64,000 nucleotides of DNA from Dinoroseobacter sp039192165 (lineage in GTDB: Bacteria; Pseudomonadota; Alphaproteobacteria; Rhodobacterales; Rhodobacteraceae). Below, in pieces: positions 1 through 8,805 of this stretch. Location of the stretch: the NCBI GenBank assembly GCA_039192165.1, contig JBCCXD010000005.1, positions 1 to 64,000 of the forward strand, read 5' to 3'. Position numbers and translations under genes: made by a program. The notes beneath the pieces were generated by a model that was given only the letters and a program-made list of their open reading frames with translations, searched no databases and was not told the origin of the DNA. Numbering within the stretch: the stretch's first letter is position 1; every line of letters starts with the position of its first letter.

Positions 1-161
1 TGTCACGCTTTTCACGCGGGCGTGACGTTACGGGAGCCTGCATACATACGCATACAAACCTCGCGCCCTTCACATCTTTCGTGAGCCCGAAAAAAACAAA
101 AAATAATCCAAAACAGGAAAAAAAGGGGCAGGAAAAGGCGGGGAACTCGTTGCAGGAAGGC
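1..161. other. Left-edge non-coding stretch with an inverted repeat
   Basis: I see no convincing gene here. Bases 2-8 (GTCACGC) and 20-26 (GCGTGAC) form a 7-bp inverted repeat with an 11-base spacer. It could be an operator or a weak hairpin belonging to a gene outside the window. The rest, up to the stop of the SIMPL gene at 162, is A-rich and shows no other clear signal. Confidence 0.4.
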
Positions 162-872
162 CTATTCGGCGAGCGAAACAGTCACCCTGACTTGCGCTCG
201 GATCGCCAATTCGCCTCTTGCAATCGGCACAGCTCCGGAGTCCGCGGCGCGTATTGCCATTTCCGCCTGAGGTCTTGGTATGGCACTGCCAACCGCCTCA
301 ATATGCAGCACCGGGCCAAGGGAAAGTCCGGCGGCCTCTGCCATTCCCCGCGCACGCGAAAGAGCGTCGGTTACCGCAGCGGCCTCTGCCAGCTTTTGTT
401 TTGCGTCTGGATCGGACAACCCGAATGTAAGTCCCTGCAGTGTATTCGACCCATCGCCAACCACCGCGTCGAGCAGCGCGCCTAGCCCATCGAGGTCACG
501 AACCCGGACACTCAAGATGTTGCGCACGCTGTAGCCGACGATTTCGGACCGGTTTCCATTTGCGTTGCGGTCATAGACTGGCTGGACCGAGAAATCGCTG
601 GTTTGGATATCGCGCAGCTCAATGCCGCTTTCGGTCAGGTTTTCCATGACCGCTTCCATCTGCGCGGAGTTTTCTGAAAGAGCGGTGCCAGCATTGGCGT
701 CTTGCGTCGTAACGCCCAGCCTGACCGTCGCGATATCTGGTGACGCAGTTACAACGCCCTCTCCTGACACCAGAATGGTACGCTCCCCGCTGCCCTGTGC
801 GACTGCAGGTCCCGCAAAGATCCAGACGATCAACATGGCAAGGGCAAAAAAGGACTTGGATGGACTGGACAT
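162..872 (-). CDS. SIMPL (DUF541) domain periplasmic protein
   Basis: This 236-aa protein starts with a signal peptide (charged start, hydrophobic residues about 8-20, AVA-Q cleavage near residue 25). One SIMPL domain follows, beginning with the typical phrase TILVSGEGVV and then a strand ending in RLGVTTQ. SIMPL proteins are periplasmic or outer-membrane associated. Their molecular role is poorly defined; some members (BP26, YggE) are linked to oxidative-stress tolerance. The length matches the family. The gene is divergent from the PilM-like gene at 1010, with 137 bases between them that should carry both promoters. Family assignment is firm; function is inferred only from the family. Confidence 0.85.
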   Translation of the reverse strand: MSSPSKSFFALAMLIVWIFAGPAVAQGSGERTILVSGEGVVTASPDIATVRLGVTTQDANAGTALSENSAQMEAVMENLTESGIELRDIQTSDFSVQPVYDRNANGNRSEIVGYSVRNILSVRVRDLDGLGALLDAVVGDGSNTLQGLTFGLSDPDAKQKLAEAAAVTDALSRARGMAEAAGLSLGPVLHIEAVGSAIPRPQAEMAIRAADSGAVPIARGELAIRAQVRVTVSLAE

Positions 873-1009
873 ATTCGGGCTCCTTCAGCGATGTGCGCGA
901 GGGCCCGCGTACGGGCCTGAACCCCATCGTCAGACTTTTCCTACAGCATGCAACGCCGTATAGTCCAAAAATGGGAGACCGGCGCATACAAGCCGGCACA
1001 GGACGAGCT

Positions 1010-3235
1010 ATGAAACCGGAATTTGCACTCTCGCTGTCCCCTAAAGGGATCAGACTGCTGCAGCGGTCCGAGGACGGCTGGTTGAGCGTCGGTGCCGTGT
1101 CGCTGGGCTCGAACAGCGTGGAGGCAGATCTTGCGCAGCTGCGGACAAAAGCGGAACTGTTGGCGCGGGAGGGCCCGCTGCGCACAAAGCTGATCCTGCC
1201 CAATTCAGAGATACTCTATGAGCAGACGAGTATCGGCGGCGCAACCGGCCCGGATTACGAAGCTTTGGTCCGCGAGGCCCTGGACGGGCGAACGCCCTAC
1301 GCGCTCGAAGAGCTTTGCTATGACTATGTCGTGTCCGGGCAAATCGCGCAGATTGCAGTTGTCGCTCGCGAGACACTGATCGAAGCAGAAGACTTTGCGG
1401 TCGCGCACGGGTTTAATCCTGTGAGCTTCGCGGCAATCCCGCCGAAAAACAGTTTCGCAGGCGAGCCTATGTTTGGCACGACACGCGCAGCAGTCAGCTT
1501 GCTGACAGCCGGCACGGACCTCGCTCGCGACGCGGTGCCGGTCGTTGTGGTCGGAAAAGCCGGGGATGAGAGTGCTGGTCCGGCTACAAACGAAACAAAA
1601 AACGCACCTCAAGATGAACGGGGTGTCGCGAAGACTGCCGAGGGCAAGCCTCGGATCCCCCCTGCCCCAGTTGGTGACACGCGGCCTCTGGCCCAGACAG
1701 GGAGCGTAGCAAGCCCGAGCGCTGACTCTGCCCCGAAGCTAAAGACCGCGCCTCTGGCCGCCCGTCCCGCCCTTCTCACGTTTGTTGGAATTCTCGCTGT
1801 TTTGCTGATCGCCGTTTCGGTAGTCCTGGTGGGACGCGAAGACGCGGAAACCGCGGCCACTGCGAACGCGCCGGAACCAGATGTGCAGACCGCATTGATA
1901 CGGCCAGAGCAAGCCGAACCCGCCGCCCCCACGGTTCAGCAGCTTGGCTTGCCACAGGCTCCACCGGCATCGGCAGATACTGTTCTCGCAGACACCGCGC
2001 CCGACGGACCTGCGCAGCCCCTCTCAAGCACCACCGAGCCTCCACAGATCGAGAGTGTCACCGCACCAGAGGTCATGTTGGAAATGGAGAACACGCTTGT
2101 CGCTCCACAGCCTAATCAGCTGACAGCTTTCGAGCAGACGCCGCAACCTGAAGAGGTTGCGGAAGGGGCAGAGGCTCTACCTGAAGGGACGCCACAGTCA
2201 CTCGTGGCGGCGACAGTAGATCGCCCGGAGGGTTTGGCACCAGCCCCGATCGCAGGCGCTGGTCCTGGATTGCTTGAAGCGGAAACCTTCTACGCGGTCA
2301 CGGGAATTTGGCAGCGCAGCCCGGAACAGCCCGCATCAAGATTTGATCCGGATCTTTCGGGCCTGTACGTGGCCTCGCTCGACGCTGAAATCGACATAGA
2401 CGACGCCTTGGCGCTACCGTCCTACGAAGAGGGTCGCGACGGCCTGTTTGAAACGCCACAGCCCCCATTCGCACCTGGTCTTGTTTTTGACCTTGATGAG
2501 AACGGAAGAGTGATTGCCACGCCGGATGGCGCGCTGAGTCCCGATGGCGTGATGATCTTTGAAGGCGGCGGGGAGGCACGCCCCCGAGAGCGACCCTTCA
2601 ACGCGCTCCCCGACACCAGCCTGGGGAACCTTGCGCAGATACGTCCCGCCCCACGACCTTCCAATGCACGCGAGCTGGTCGAGCGCGCAACGCTGGACGG
2701 ACGCACCCGGTCTGAGCTCGCCGCGCTCAGCCCGCGCCCACGTCCTGCTTCGGAGCAACAACAGGCCTTGGCCGTCGCAGAAACAGCTCCAAGCGCTTTA
2801 GCAGTGGCCCGAGCTCCTTCGCCCCCCCCGCGCCCGTCTGGCATTGACGCCATCGTTGCCGAGGTGCGCGCAGCTCAAGCGCGGCAAGCGCAACAACAGC
2901 AGCCCGACACCGCCCGCACGACAGGCGCCGCAGCATCAACTGCGTCGCTGGCAAGAGCAGCGCCCGTCGCACCGGCGCCGGCCATTCCAACCACAGCATC
3001 GGTGGCGCGACAGGCAACCCTTGAAAACGCGATCCGTCTGGACCGACTTAACCTGATCGGAGTCTATGGCAGTCGCGACGATCGCCGGGCCTTGGTGCGT
3101 ACGCCTGCGGGTCGGTATGTTAAGGTGCAGGTTGGAGATCGGCTCGACGGCGGGCGCGTCGCGGTCATTGGCGAGGCCTCGCTTCAGTACACCAAAGGCA
3201 CCCGAAATATCCTTCTTGAGGTGCCTAACGGCTAG
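1010..3235 (+). CDS. Large single-pass protein, PilM/GspL-like N-terminus and PilP/GspC-like C-terminus
   Basis: This is a 741-aa protein if started at the ATG at 1010, which follows AGGACGAG; the same frame is open further upstream to 740, but without a better ribosome site. Residues 1 to about 165 resemble the actin-like fold of PilM/GspL (starting KPEFALSLSPKGIRLLQR). A Pro/Ala/Glu-rich segment follows, one membrane helix lies at about 255-275 (LLTFVGILAVLLIAVSVVL), then comes a roughly 350-residue Pro/Ala-rich periplasmic stretch. The last 70 residues (LIGVYGS...RYVKVQVGD...GEASLQYTKG) look like the small beta domain of PilP/GspC. This architecture suggests a trans-envelope adaptor. No other secretion or pilus genes are nearby, so the partner machine is unknown. 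Confidence 0.6.
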   Translation: MKPEFALSLSPKGIRLLQRSEDGWLSVGAVSLGSNSVEADLAQLRTKAELLAREGPLRTKLILPNSEILYEQTSIGGATGPDYEALVREALDGRTPYALEELCYDYVVSGQIAQIAVVARETLIEAEDFAVAHGFNPVSFAAIPPKNSFAGEPMFGTTRAAVSLLTAGTDLARDAVPVVVVGKAGDESAGPATNETKNAPQDERGVAKTAEGKPRIPPAPVGDTRPLAQTGSVASPSADSAPKLKTAPLAARPALLTFVGILAVLLIAVSVVLVGREDAETAATANAPEPDVQTALIRPEQAEPAAPTVQQLGLPQAPPASADTVLADTAPDGPAQPLSSTTEPPQIESVTAPEVMLEMENTLVAPQPNQLTAFEQTPQPEEVAEGAEALPEGTPQSLVAATVDRPEGLAPAPIAGAGPGLLEAETFYAVTGIWQRSPEQPASRFDPDLSGLYVASLDAEIDIDDALALPSYEEGRDGLFETPQPPFAPGLVFDLDENGRVIATPDGALSPDGVMIFEGGGEARPRERPFNALPDTSLGNLAQIRPAPRPSNARELVERATLDGRTRSELAALSPRPRPASEQQQALAVAETAPSALAVARAPSPPPRPSGIDAIVAEVRAAQARQAQQQQPDTARTTGAAASTASLARAAPVAPAPAIPTTASVARQATLENAIRLDRLNLIGVYGSRDDRRALVRTPAGRYVKVQVGDRLDGGRVAVIGEASLQYTKGTRNILLEVPNG

Positions 3236-3246
3236 GCATTCGTCGG

Positions 3247-3278
3247 CAAGCGTGGCTTTCTCGTCATGCGCACGCTTG
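3247..3278 (+). terminator. Hairpin after the PilM-like gene
   Basis: CAAGCGTG (3247-3254) pairs perfectly with CACGCTTG (3271-3278) across a 16-base loop, 12 bases after the stop at 3235. Only two T residues follow, so it is at best a weak intrinsic terminator. Confidence 0.4.
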
Positions 3279-3330
3279 TTATGAGCCGCAACACAGCGCA
3301 TCCTGCCGGTATGGTTTCGAGATTTCCCCC

Positions 3331-5358
3331 ATGACCGCATTTCTGGTTCAAGCCACTATCTTCCTGCTGGCGGCGGTGATTGCCGTGCCTCTTTCTGTGC
3401 GCTTCGGGCTCGGATCTGTTCTTGGCTACCTCACTGCAGGCGTTCTGATAGGTCCTGTGCTGGGGCTGATCGGCACCGATGTGAATGAACTTCAGCATTT
3501 TGCAGAATTCGGTGTCGTAATGATGCTGTTTCTGATCGGCCTTGAATTGGAGCCGCGCGCTCTGTGGGATATGCGGGACAGACTTTTGGGTCTGGGGGGA
3601 CTTCAGATCGGCCTGACCATGGCTGCCATTACAGGCGCGGCGATGGCATTGGGCATCAACTGGCAGATCAGCCTTGCCATCGGTATGATTATGGCGCTGT
3701 CCTCCACCGCCATCGTTCTGCAGACGCTGAACGAAAAAAAACTGATGCAAACGAATGGCGGGCGCGGTGCGTTTTCGGTTCTGCTTAGTCAGGACATCGC
3801 GGTTATACCAATGCTGGCCTTCATCCCGCTGCTGGCGGTTGGGCAGAACATCCACAACTCCGGGGCGGCGGCCGGCAGCATGGAAGGGGTCGCACTGTCG
3901 CCGGATGGCAGTATGGGTGTGACGGAGGAAGCCCATCACGCCGCCGATCATGCCACTCCGGCAATTATGCTTCTGGTCGACCAACTGCCTGCATGGGCTG
4001 TCACGCTCTTAACTATTGCTGTGATTGGCGGGATCATTTTCGGCGGACACTACCTCACACGGCCAATTTTTCGGTTTGTCCATGCATCCAACTTGCGGGA
4101 GATGAACACAGCGGTTTCGCTGCTCTTTGTCGTTGGCGTCGCCTCGCTGATGCTGATCGTCGACCTTTCTCCGGCACTTGGCGCGTTTCTTGCAGGCGTC
4201 GTGCTGGCCAATTCCGAGTATCGCCACGAGCTTGAGGCCGACATCGAACCGTTCAAAGGTCTTCTCCTTGGGCTCTTTTTCTTAACGGTGGGCGCAGGGA
4301 TAAATTTCAATGTGCTTTTCAACGATCCTATTCTGATCCTTGGATTGACGCTGGGCCTGATCCTGATCAAGGGCGCTATCCTTTACGGGCTTGGGGTGCT
4401 TTTCAAACTACACGGGCAGGACCGGTGGCTCTTCACCTTAGGTCTGGCACAAGCCGGAGAATTTGGCTTTGTGTTGATCAGCTTTTCGGTCGGCACGAAC
4501 GTGATTCCACGGGACGTCAGCCAGACGCTGCTTCTGGTGGTCGCACTGTCGATGCTTCTGACACCATTGCTGTTTATTCTTTATGAGATGGTTAGCAAGC
4601 GGGTCGCTGAGAGCAAATCCCCAGACGAACGCCCTGCCGACACCATCGACGAGCAGCAGCCCGTAATCATCGCAGGCGTCGGGCGCTTTGGACAGGTGGT
4701 GAATCGCCTGGTGCAGATGGCTGGCATGAAGACGACAATTCTCGACCATGATCTCGAGATGATCGAATTGATGAGAAAGTTCGGCTTCAAAGGGTTCTTC
4801 GGCGATCCAACACGACCGGAGCTTTTGCATGCAGCAGGCATCGAAAAGGCCCGTGTTCTGGTCATTGCCCTTGACGACAAGGAGGCCGGCCTGAACCTTG
4901 TACGCTACGCCAAGCGGGTCCGGCCCGACATTTTTATCATCGCGCGGGCACGCGACCGGATCAATGTGTACGAGCTTTATCAAGCCGGTGCGGACAAGAT
5001 TGTGCGCGAAATGTTCGATAGTTCTCTGCGCGCGGGCCGCTATGTGCTGGAAACGATGGGCATGAGCGAATACGACGCGGCTCAGGCGGAGCACACGTTC
5101 TTCCGCCTTGACCGACATTCGATGCGCGATCTTGCGCGGCTTTGGAAACCAGGCGTGCCCGTAGCCGACAACCCGGACTACATTGCGCGAGCGCATGAAT
5201 TGAACAGCGAGCTTGAAACAGCGCTTGTGGCGGCACTCGATGATGGCGAGAGCGGCAATCATGCCGGTGAAATCGCCTTTCCGGAGGGACGGTTTGCAAC
5301 CCTTGAATCCGAGACTGCGCTGAAGCAGGCGAAAAGTGCGAAAGCAGGTAGCGGCTAG
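3331..5358 (+). CDS. CPA2-family monovalent cation:proton antiporter (KefB/KefC type)
   Basis: This 675-aa protein has a long N-terminal membrane part (about residues 1-415, a dozen helices, including the conserved start FGLGSVLGYLTAGVLIGP and FGVVMMLFLIGLELEP). A cytosolic RCK-N nucleotide-binding domain follows at about 443-560, with the Rossmann motif GVGRFGQ and a later acidic residue (TILDHD). This is the domain order of glutathione-gated K+ efflux systems and related K+/H+ antiporters in the inner membrane. The insertion at about residues 175-215 is His-rich (EEAHHAADHAT). No KefF/KefG partner gene is adjacent. The stop overlaps the convergent cobT stop by four bases. Confidence 0.88.
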   Translation: MTAFLVQATIFLLAAVIAVPLSVRFGLGSVLGYLTAGVLIGPVLGLIGTDVNELQHFAEFGVVMMLFLIGLELEPRALWDMRDRLLGLGGLQIGLTMAAITGAAMALGINWQISLAIGMIMALSSTAIVLQTLNEKKLMQTNGGRGAFSVLLSQDIAVIPMLAFIPLLAVGQNIHNSGAAAGSMEGVALSPDGSMGVTEEAHHAADHATPAIMLLVDQLPAWAVTLLTIAVIGGIIFGGHYLTRPIFRFVHASNLREMNTAVSLLFVVGVASLMLIVDLSPALGAFLAGVVLANSEYRHELEADIEPFKGLLLGLFFLTVGAGINFNVLFNDPILILGLTLGLILIKGAILYGLGVLFKLHGQDRWLFTLGLAQAGEFGFVLISFSVGTNVIPRDVSQTLLLVVALSMLLTPLLFILYEMVSKRVAESKSPDERPADTIDEQQPVIIAGVGRFGQVVNRLVQMAGMKTTILDHDLEMIELMRKFGFKGFFGDPTRPELLHAAGIEKARVLVIALDDKEAGLNLVRYAKRVRPDIFIIARARDRINVYELYQAGADKIVREMFDSSLRAGRYVLETMGMSEYDAAQAEHTFFRLDRHSMRDLARLWKPGVPVADNPDYIARAHELNSELETALVAALDDGESGNHAGEIAFPEGRFATLESETALKQAKSAKAGSG

Positions 5359-6374
5359 CCCTCAGCAACGCCAGCTTCGGCGAAGGTGGCCATGCCCGAA
5401 TGGCACTCAACAGCGGCTTTGACGAGCGCAATGGCCGTTGCGGCACCAGACCCCTCGCCGAGCCGCAGATCCAGCGCAAGAAGTGGCGGTTTGCCGAGCG
5501 CTTCAAGCAGGCGGGCATGCCCGGCTTCGGCTGAGACATGGCCCGCGACGCAGTGATCCAATAGTCCGGGCTGTACATTTTCCAGACACGCTGCGGCAGC
5601 CGAGCAGATAAACCCATCAAGAATCACAGGAATGCCCGCTTGCCGGGCTGCTGCAATGGAGCCGGCTATGGCTGCAAGCTCGCGACCTCCAAGACGGCGC
5701 AACAGATCCAACCCGTCGAGCGATGCAGCCATATGCAAATCAACACCACGGGCAACCGCGTAGACCTTCCGGGCGAGACCTTGCGCATCCACTCCGGTCC
5801 CGCGCCCCGTCCAATCCGCCGCGCTTGCGCCGAACAAAGCATGCGCAAGCGCGGCGGCCGAGGTTGTGTTGCCGATTCCCATTTCTCCTGCAACAAACAG
5901 ATCAGCCGCCTGGTCGAGCGCTTGCCATCCGATCGTCAGGGCGTGCACCACCTCATCCTCAGACATTGCGGGGTCTTTGGTGAAATCCGCTGTTGGCCGA
6001 TCCAGCTCAATGGCGTGAACGGAAAGCTCAGCGCCAACTGCATTGCAGAGCTGGTTTATTGCCGCGCCGCCGGCTTCGAAATTGGCAACCATCTGCGCGG
6101 TCACCTCAGGCGGAAAGGCCGAGACGCCCTGTGCACAAACGCCATGATTTCCGGCAAAGACTGCGACTTGTGGTGACACGATCCGCGGTGTTGCCGTGCC
6201 GTGCCACCCGGATACCCAGATTGCGAGGGTTTCCAGCTGGCCAAGTGCGCCGGGCGGCTTTGTCAGTTGACCATTTCGCGCCAGAGCCGCCGCCTGTGCT
6301 TCAGTATCCGGGCCTGGAAGATCCCGTAGCAGGGCACGGAACTGGTCTAGGGACTTAAAGGGGGCATCGGTCAT
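5355..6374 (-). CDS. cobT: Nicotinate-nucleotide--dimethylbenzimidazole phosphoribosyltransferase
   Basis: CobT makes alpha-ribazole 5'-phosphate from nicotinate mononucleotide and dimethylbenzimidazole, the lower-ligand branch of cobalamin synthesis. The protein is 339 aa from the ATG at 6374, the usual family length; an in-frame extension to 6440 is judged too long. Motifs seen are FAGNHGVCAQGVSAFP (about residues 73-88), GEMGIGNTTSAAALAHAL (163-180), and GEGSGAA near the C-terminus, where Glu307 is the likely catalytic base. It is divergent from cobS (95 bases apart). I saw no cobalamin riboswitch in that gap. Confidence 0.93.
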   Translation of the reverse strand: MTDAPFKSLDQFRALLRDLPGPDTEAQAAALARNGQLTKPPGALGQLETLAIWVSGWHGTATPRIVSPQVAVFAGNHGVCAQGVSAFPPEVTAQMVANFEAGGAAINQLCNAVGAELSVHAIELDRPTADFTKDPAMSEDEVVHALTIGWQALDQAADLFVAGEMGIGNTTSAAALAHALFGASAADWTGRGTGVDAQGLARKVYAVARGVDLHMAASLDGLDLLRRLGGRELAAIAGSIAAARQAGIPVILDGFICSAAAACLENVQPGLLDHCVAGHVSAEAGHARLLEALGKPPLLALDLRLGEGSGAATAIALVKAAVECHSGMATFAEAGVAEG

Positions 6375-6469
6375 TCGTTCGTCCGGTCGTTGATCTTCAA
6401 ACGGCACCTGTTTAACGAGTCTGGCGGGACTGTCACGCAAGAGATCATTTCAAAAGGACCTACGAGACC

Positions 6470-7228
6470 ATGCGGTTTCTTATAACCGATCTTGCCACAA
6501 GCCTCAGCCTGCTGAGCCGCTTGCCTGTGCGTGTCAATCATGTTGTTGCCGGGCGTCGCAGCGCGGAGGCTGCGTGGGGTTGGCCGGTTGTTGGTGTGCT
6601 TATTGCAGCACTTGCGGCGCTGCCTGGCCTGTTATTGACCATGCTCGCGGTGCCCGCACCGATTGCTGCAGGAGCAAGCCTTCTGACGATGGTGATGCTG
6701 ACCGGCGCTATGCATGAAGACGGTCTGGCCGACAGCGCAGACGGGCTGTGGGGCGGCTGGGAGCCTGTCCGGCGACTAGAGATCATGAAAGACAGCCGAG
6801 TTGGCGTCTACGGTGTGTTGGCTCTGGTCCTCACCCTGGGGCTCCGCTGGAGCGCGCTCGCCGCGCTTTTGTCCAGTGGCACGCTCGCGTTTCTGGTGGG
6901 AATAAGTGCGGCGGCGGCCTTGTCCCGCGCGGCGATGGCTGGGGTTATGCATGCGCTCCCGCCAGCCAGAGAGGACGGTCTCGCCGCCGGCGTCGGCGCA
7001 GTACCTTCCTCTGCTGCATTGATCGCTGCTCTTTTGGGTTTGGCTTTCAGCCTCGGTGCTGGCATTGCAGCTGGCATAACGGCCGCTCTTGTGACGGCCG
7101 CGGTCTCCTTTTTGGTAGCCCTGGTGGCGAGAGCGAAGATCGGCGGTCAAACCGGCGATATTCTGGGCGCAACGCAACAAGTCGCGGAGGTTTCAGCCCT
7201 CCTGACGCTGACAGCGAGCCTCACATAA
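6470..7228 (+). CDS. cobS: Adenosylcobinamide-GDP ribazoletransferase
   Basis: CobS (also called cobV) joins alpha-ribazole and adenosylcobinamide-GDP, the last assembly step of cobalamin. It is an integral membrane enzyme. The 252-aa sequence is strongly hydrophobic and carries the family signature HEDGLADSADGLWGG followed by RLEIMKDSRVGVYG at about residues 82-115, an acidic metal-binding loop. Its divergent partner cobT makes its substrate, so the pair acts in one pathway. Its stop is directly followed by the hairpin assigned to carD on the other strand. Confidence 0.93.
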   Translation: MRFLITDLATSLSLLSRLPVRVNHVVAGRRSAEAAWGWPVVGVLIAALAALPGLLLTMLAVPAPIAAGASLLTMVMLTGAMHEDGLADSADGLWGGWEPVRRLEIMKDSRVGVYGVLALVLTLGLRWSALAALLSSGTLAFLVGISAAAALSRAAMAGVMHALPPAREDGLAAGVGAVPSSAALIAALLGLAFSLGAGIAAGITAALVTAAVSFLVALVARAKIGGQTGDILGATQQVAEVSALLTLTASLT

Positions 7229-7230
7229 AA

Positions 7231-7254
7231 AAAGCCGCCCCCGAGGACGGCTTT
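7231..7254 (-). terminator. Intrinsic terminator of carD (may also serve cobS)
   Basis: AAAGCCG (7231-7237) pairs with CGGCTTT (7248-7254). Read on the minus strand, the stem is followed by a run of seven T residues (complement of 7227-7233), the pattern of a Rho-independent terminator for carD, which ends at 7273. On the plus strand the T-run is short, so use by cobS is less certain. Confidence 0.75.
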
Positions 7255-7272
7255 AAGAGAATTTGAGGCGCC

Positions 7273-7785
7273 TCAGGCCGCGCGCGAGATCAGGACGTCG
7301 TCAACTTTCTTCTGAGCATCGCCTTCTTCGGACCCACTGACTGCGGCTATTTCTCGGGTCAGCCGTTCCAGTGCAGCTTCATAAAGCTGACGTTCGGAAT
7401 AGCTTTGCTCCCTTTGGTCGTCATTACGATGCAGGTCACGCACGACCTCGGCGATGGCGATCAGATCGCCGGAATTAATTTTCTGTTCGTATTCCTGAGC
7501 ACGACGAGACCACATCGCGCGCTTAACGCGCGCTTTGCCCTTCAGGACATCCATAGCCTTCGACACAACATCCGGGCTCGACAATGTACGCATGCCGACC
7601 TCGGTTGCCTTGTTTGTCGGCACCCTTAGGGTCATCTTGTCCTTCTCGAAGGAGATGACGAACAGCTCAAGCGTAATTCCAGCGATTTCCTGCTCTTCGA
7701 TCGAGATGATCTGACCCACACCATGGGCTGGATAAACCACGTATTCGTTCGGGCGGAACTCGTTGGATTTTGTCGCTTTGCTCAT
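7273..7785 (-). CDS. CarD/CdnL family transcription regulator
   Basis: CdnL proteins bind the RNA polymerase beta subunit and stabilise open complexes at rRNA and other housekeeping promoters. The 170-aa sequence opens the RNA-polymerase-interacting domain with YVVYPAHGVGQIISIEEQEI and continues with KMTLRVPTNKATEVGMR; the helical C-terminal half contains VKRAMWSRRAQEYEQKINSG. Length and both halves match alphaproteobacterial CdnL. A good ribosome site (CAGGAGAAAG) precedes the ATG at 7785. It is flanked by the fdxA terminator upstream and its own terminator downstream, so it appears monocistronic. Confidence 0.93.
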   Translation of the reverse strand: MSKATKSNEFRPNEYVVYPAHGVGQIISIEEQEIAGITLELFVISFEKDKMTLRVPTNKATEVGMRTLSSPDVVSKAMDVLKGKARVKRAMWSRRAQEYEQKINSGDLIAIAEVVRDLHRNDDQREQSYSERQLYEAALERLTREIAAVSGSEEGDAQKKVDDVLISRAA

Positions 7786-7872
7786 GCTAGCTTTCTCCTG
7801 TTTCTGGACAAACGATCCTTACGCCTGTGAAGACGGCGCTTTTGCGCGGGGCAACTTGGCAGCATATGCGCT

Positions 7873-7903
7873 AAAAAAAACGCTTCAGAACTGAACTGAG
7901 GCG
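7873..7903 (-). terminator. Intrinsic terminator of the fdxA transcript
   Basis: On the minus strand, an 8-bp stem (complement of 7896-7903 with 7881-7888, one G:T wobble) is followed by eight T residues (complement of 7873-7880). It lies about 145 bases downstream of the fdxA stop and separates the helicase-S4-fdxA transcript from carD. Confidence 0.75.
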
Positions 7904-8047
7904 CTTGGATGGATCACTTCTCCACATCATTATCCTGCCACTATATCAAATAAATGGGCGTTTGAGAAGCGATTCGCCTTAACGACGGCGTGGAACCGCC
8001 GCATCATCCGTCACTTTCCGGTCAAGAATGAAAGCCCTTGCAGCGAC

Positions 8048-8386
8048 TCAACCACCTTCGCCCGGCGCTTCAGAGAAGTATTTTTCAAGTTTGCCCTCCT
8101 CACCATCGCGCTCGTCGGCCTCTGGCAAAGGATCCTTCTTTGTGATGATAACAGGCCATTGCTCGGAGTATTTCCGATTGAACTCCACCCATTTCTCCAT
8201 GTCGGGTTCGGTATCCGGACGGATAGCGTCGGCTGGGCACTCGGGCTCGCAAACACCGCAATCTATGCACTCGTCGGGGTGAATCACGAGGGTATTCTCA
8301 CCCTCGTAAAAGCAGTCGACCGGACACACTTCGACACAGTCAGTGAATTTGCACGCAATGCAATTTTCAGTGACGACGTAAGTCAT
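8048..8386 (-). CDS. fdxA: 7Fe ferredoxin (3Fe-4S plus 4Fe-4S)
   Basis: This 112-aa ferredoxin carries the spaced cysteines of the Azotobacter FdI/FdxA type. The first motif has Cys9, 12, 17, 21 and 25 (NCIACKFTDCVEVCPVDC); the second has Cys40, 43, 46 and 50 (ECIDCGVCEPEC). By family knowledge Cys9, 17 and 50 hold the 3Fe-4S cluster and Cys21, 40, 43 and 46 the 4Fe-4S cluster. It is a soluble electron carrier. It lies 50 bases after the S4 gene on the same strand, with no terminator visible between them, an arrangement common in Rhodobacterales. Confidence 0.95.
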   Translation of the reverse strand: MTYVVTENCIACKFTDCVEVCPVDCFYEGENTLVIHPDECIDCGVCEPECPADAIRPDTEPDMEKWVEFNRKYSEQWPVIITKKDPLPEADERDGEEGKLEKYFSEAPGEGG

Positions 8387-8436
8387 GGATGGTCTTCCCC
8401 TTCATGCTGCAGATGCATCTAACTTTCGGGGCAGGA

Positions 8437-8805
8437 TCATTCAAGCGGCGTTTGACGGCTTTTGTCGAGGGCTCTTCGATCTTTTTTTGTAGGGCGTGCG
8501 CCAACACGCGCAGATTTCTCCGCATCTTTATCAGAAGCCGGCGTCAGGTCGCTGTACAGCGCTTGTGCCTCAGGGGCAGGCCCGCGTCTTGCGCCAGGCG
8601 CTTCAACGCGAATAACCCGGATGGTATTGCCCTGCGCGAATGTCAGAACATCGCCCGGTTCAACCCGGGAGGCGGATTTTGCAACACGTGCGCCGTTCAC
8701 GCGAACACCGCCACCACTGACGATCTTCGACGCGAGACTACGTGTCTTGAAAAAACGCGCGTACCACAACCATTTGTCGAGCCTTTGGCGGTTGTCCTCG
8801 GACAA
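8437..8805 (-). CDS. S4-domain RNA-binding protein, Hsp15 (HslR) like
   Basis: The 122-aa protein is an S4 domain (RLDKWLWYARFFKTRSLASK followed by VSGGGVRVNGARVAKSASRV) with a basic, disordered tail. Hsp15-type S4 proteins bind 50S subunits carrying blocked nascent chains. The start is a TTG at 8805 immediately after the TGA of the helicase gene, so translation is probably coupled to it. An S4 protein behind a SUV3-like helicase suggests a shared job in RNA or ribosome quality control, which is inference. Confidence 0.85.
   Translation of the reverse strand: MSEDNRQRLDKWLWYARFFKTRSLASKIVSGGGVRVNGARVAKSASRVEPGDVLTFAQGNTIRVIRVEAPGARRGPAPEAQALYSDLTPASDKDAEKSARVGARPTKKDRRALDKSRQTPLE

Noticed and set aside
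3232..3984. 250-codon minus-strand frame opposite the Kef-type antiporter
   Set aside because: No family resemblance; the plus-strand antiporter frame is clear.
6375..6469. Cobalamin riboswitch between cobT and cobS
   Set aside because: The 95-base gap is too short for the element and shows no B12 box.
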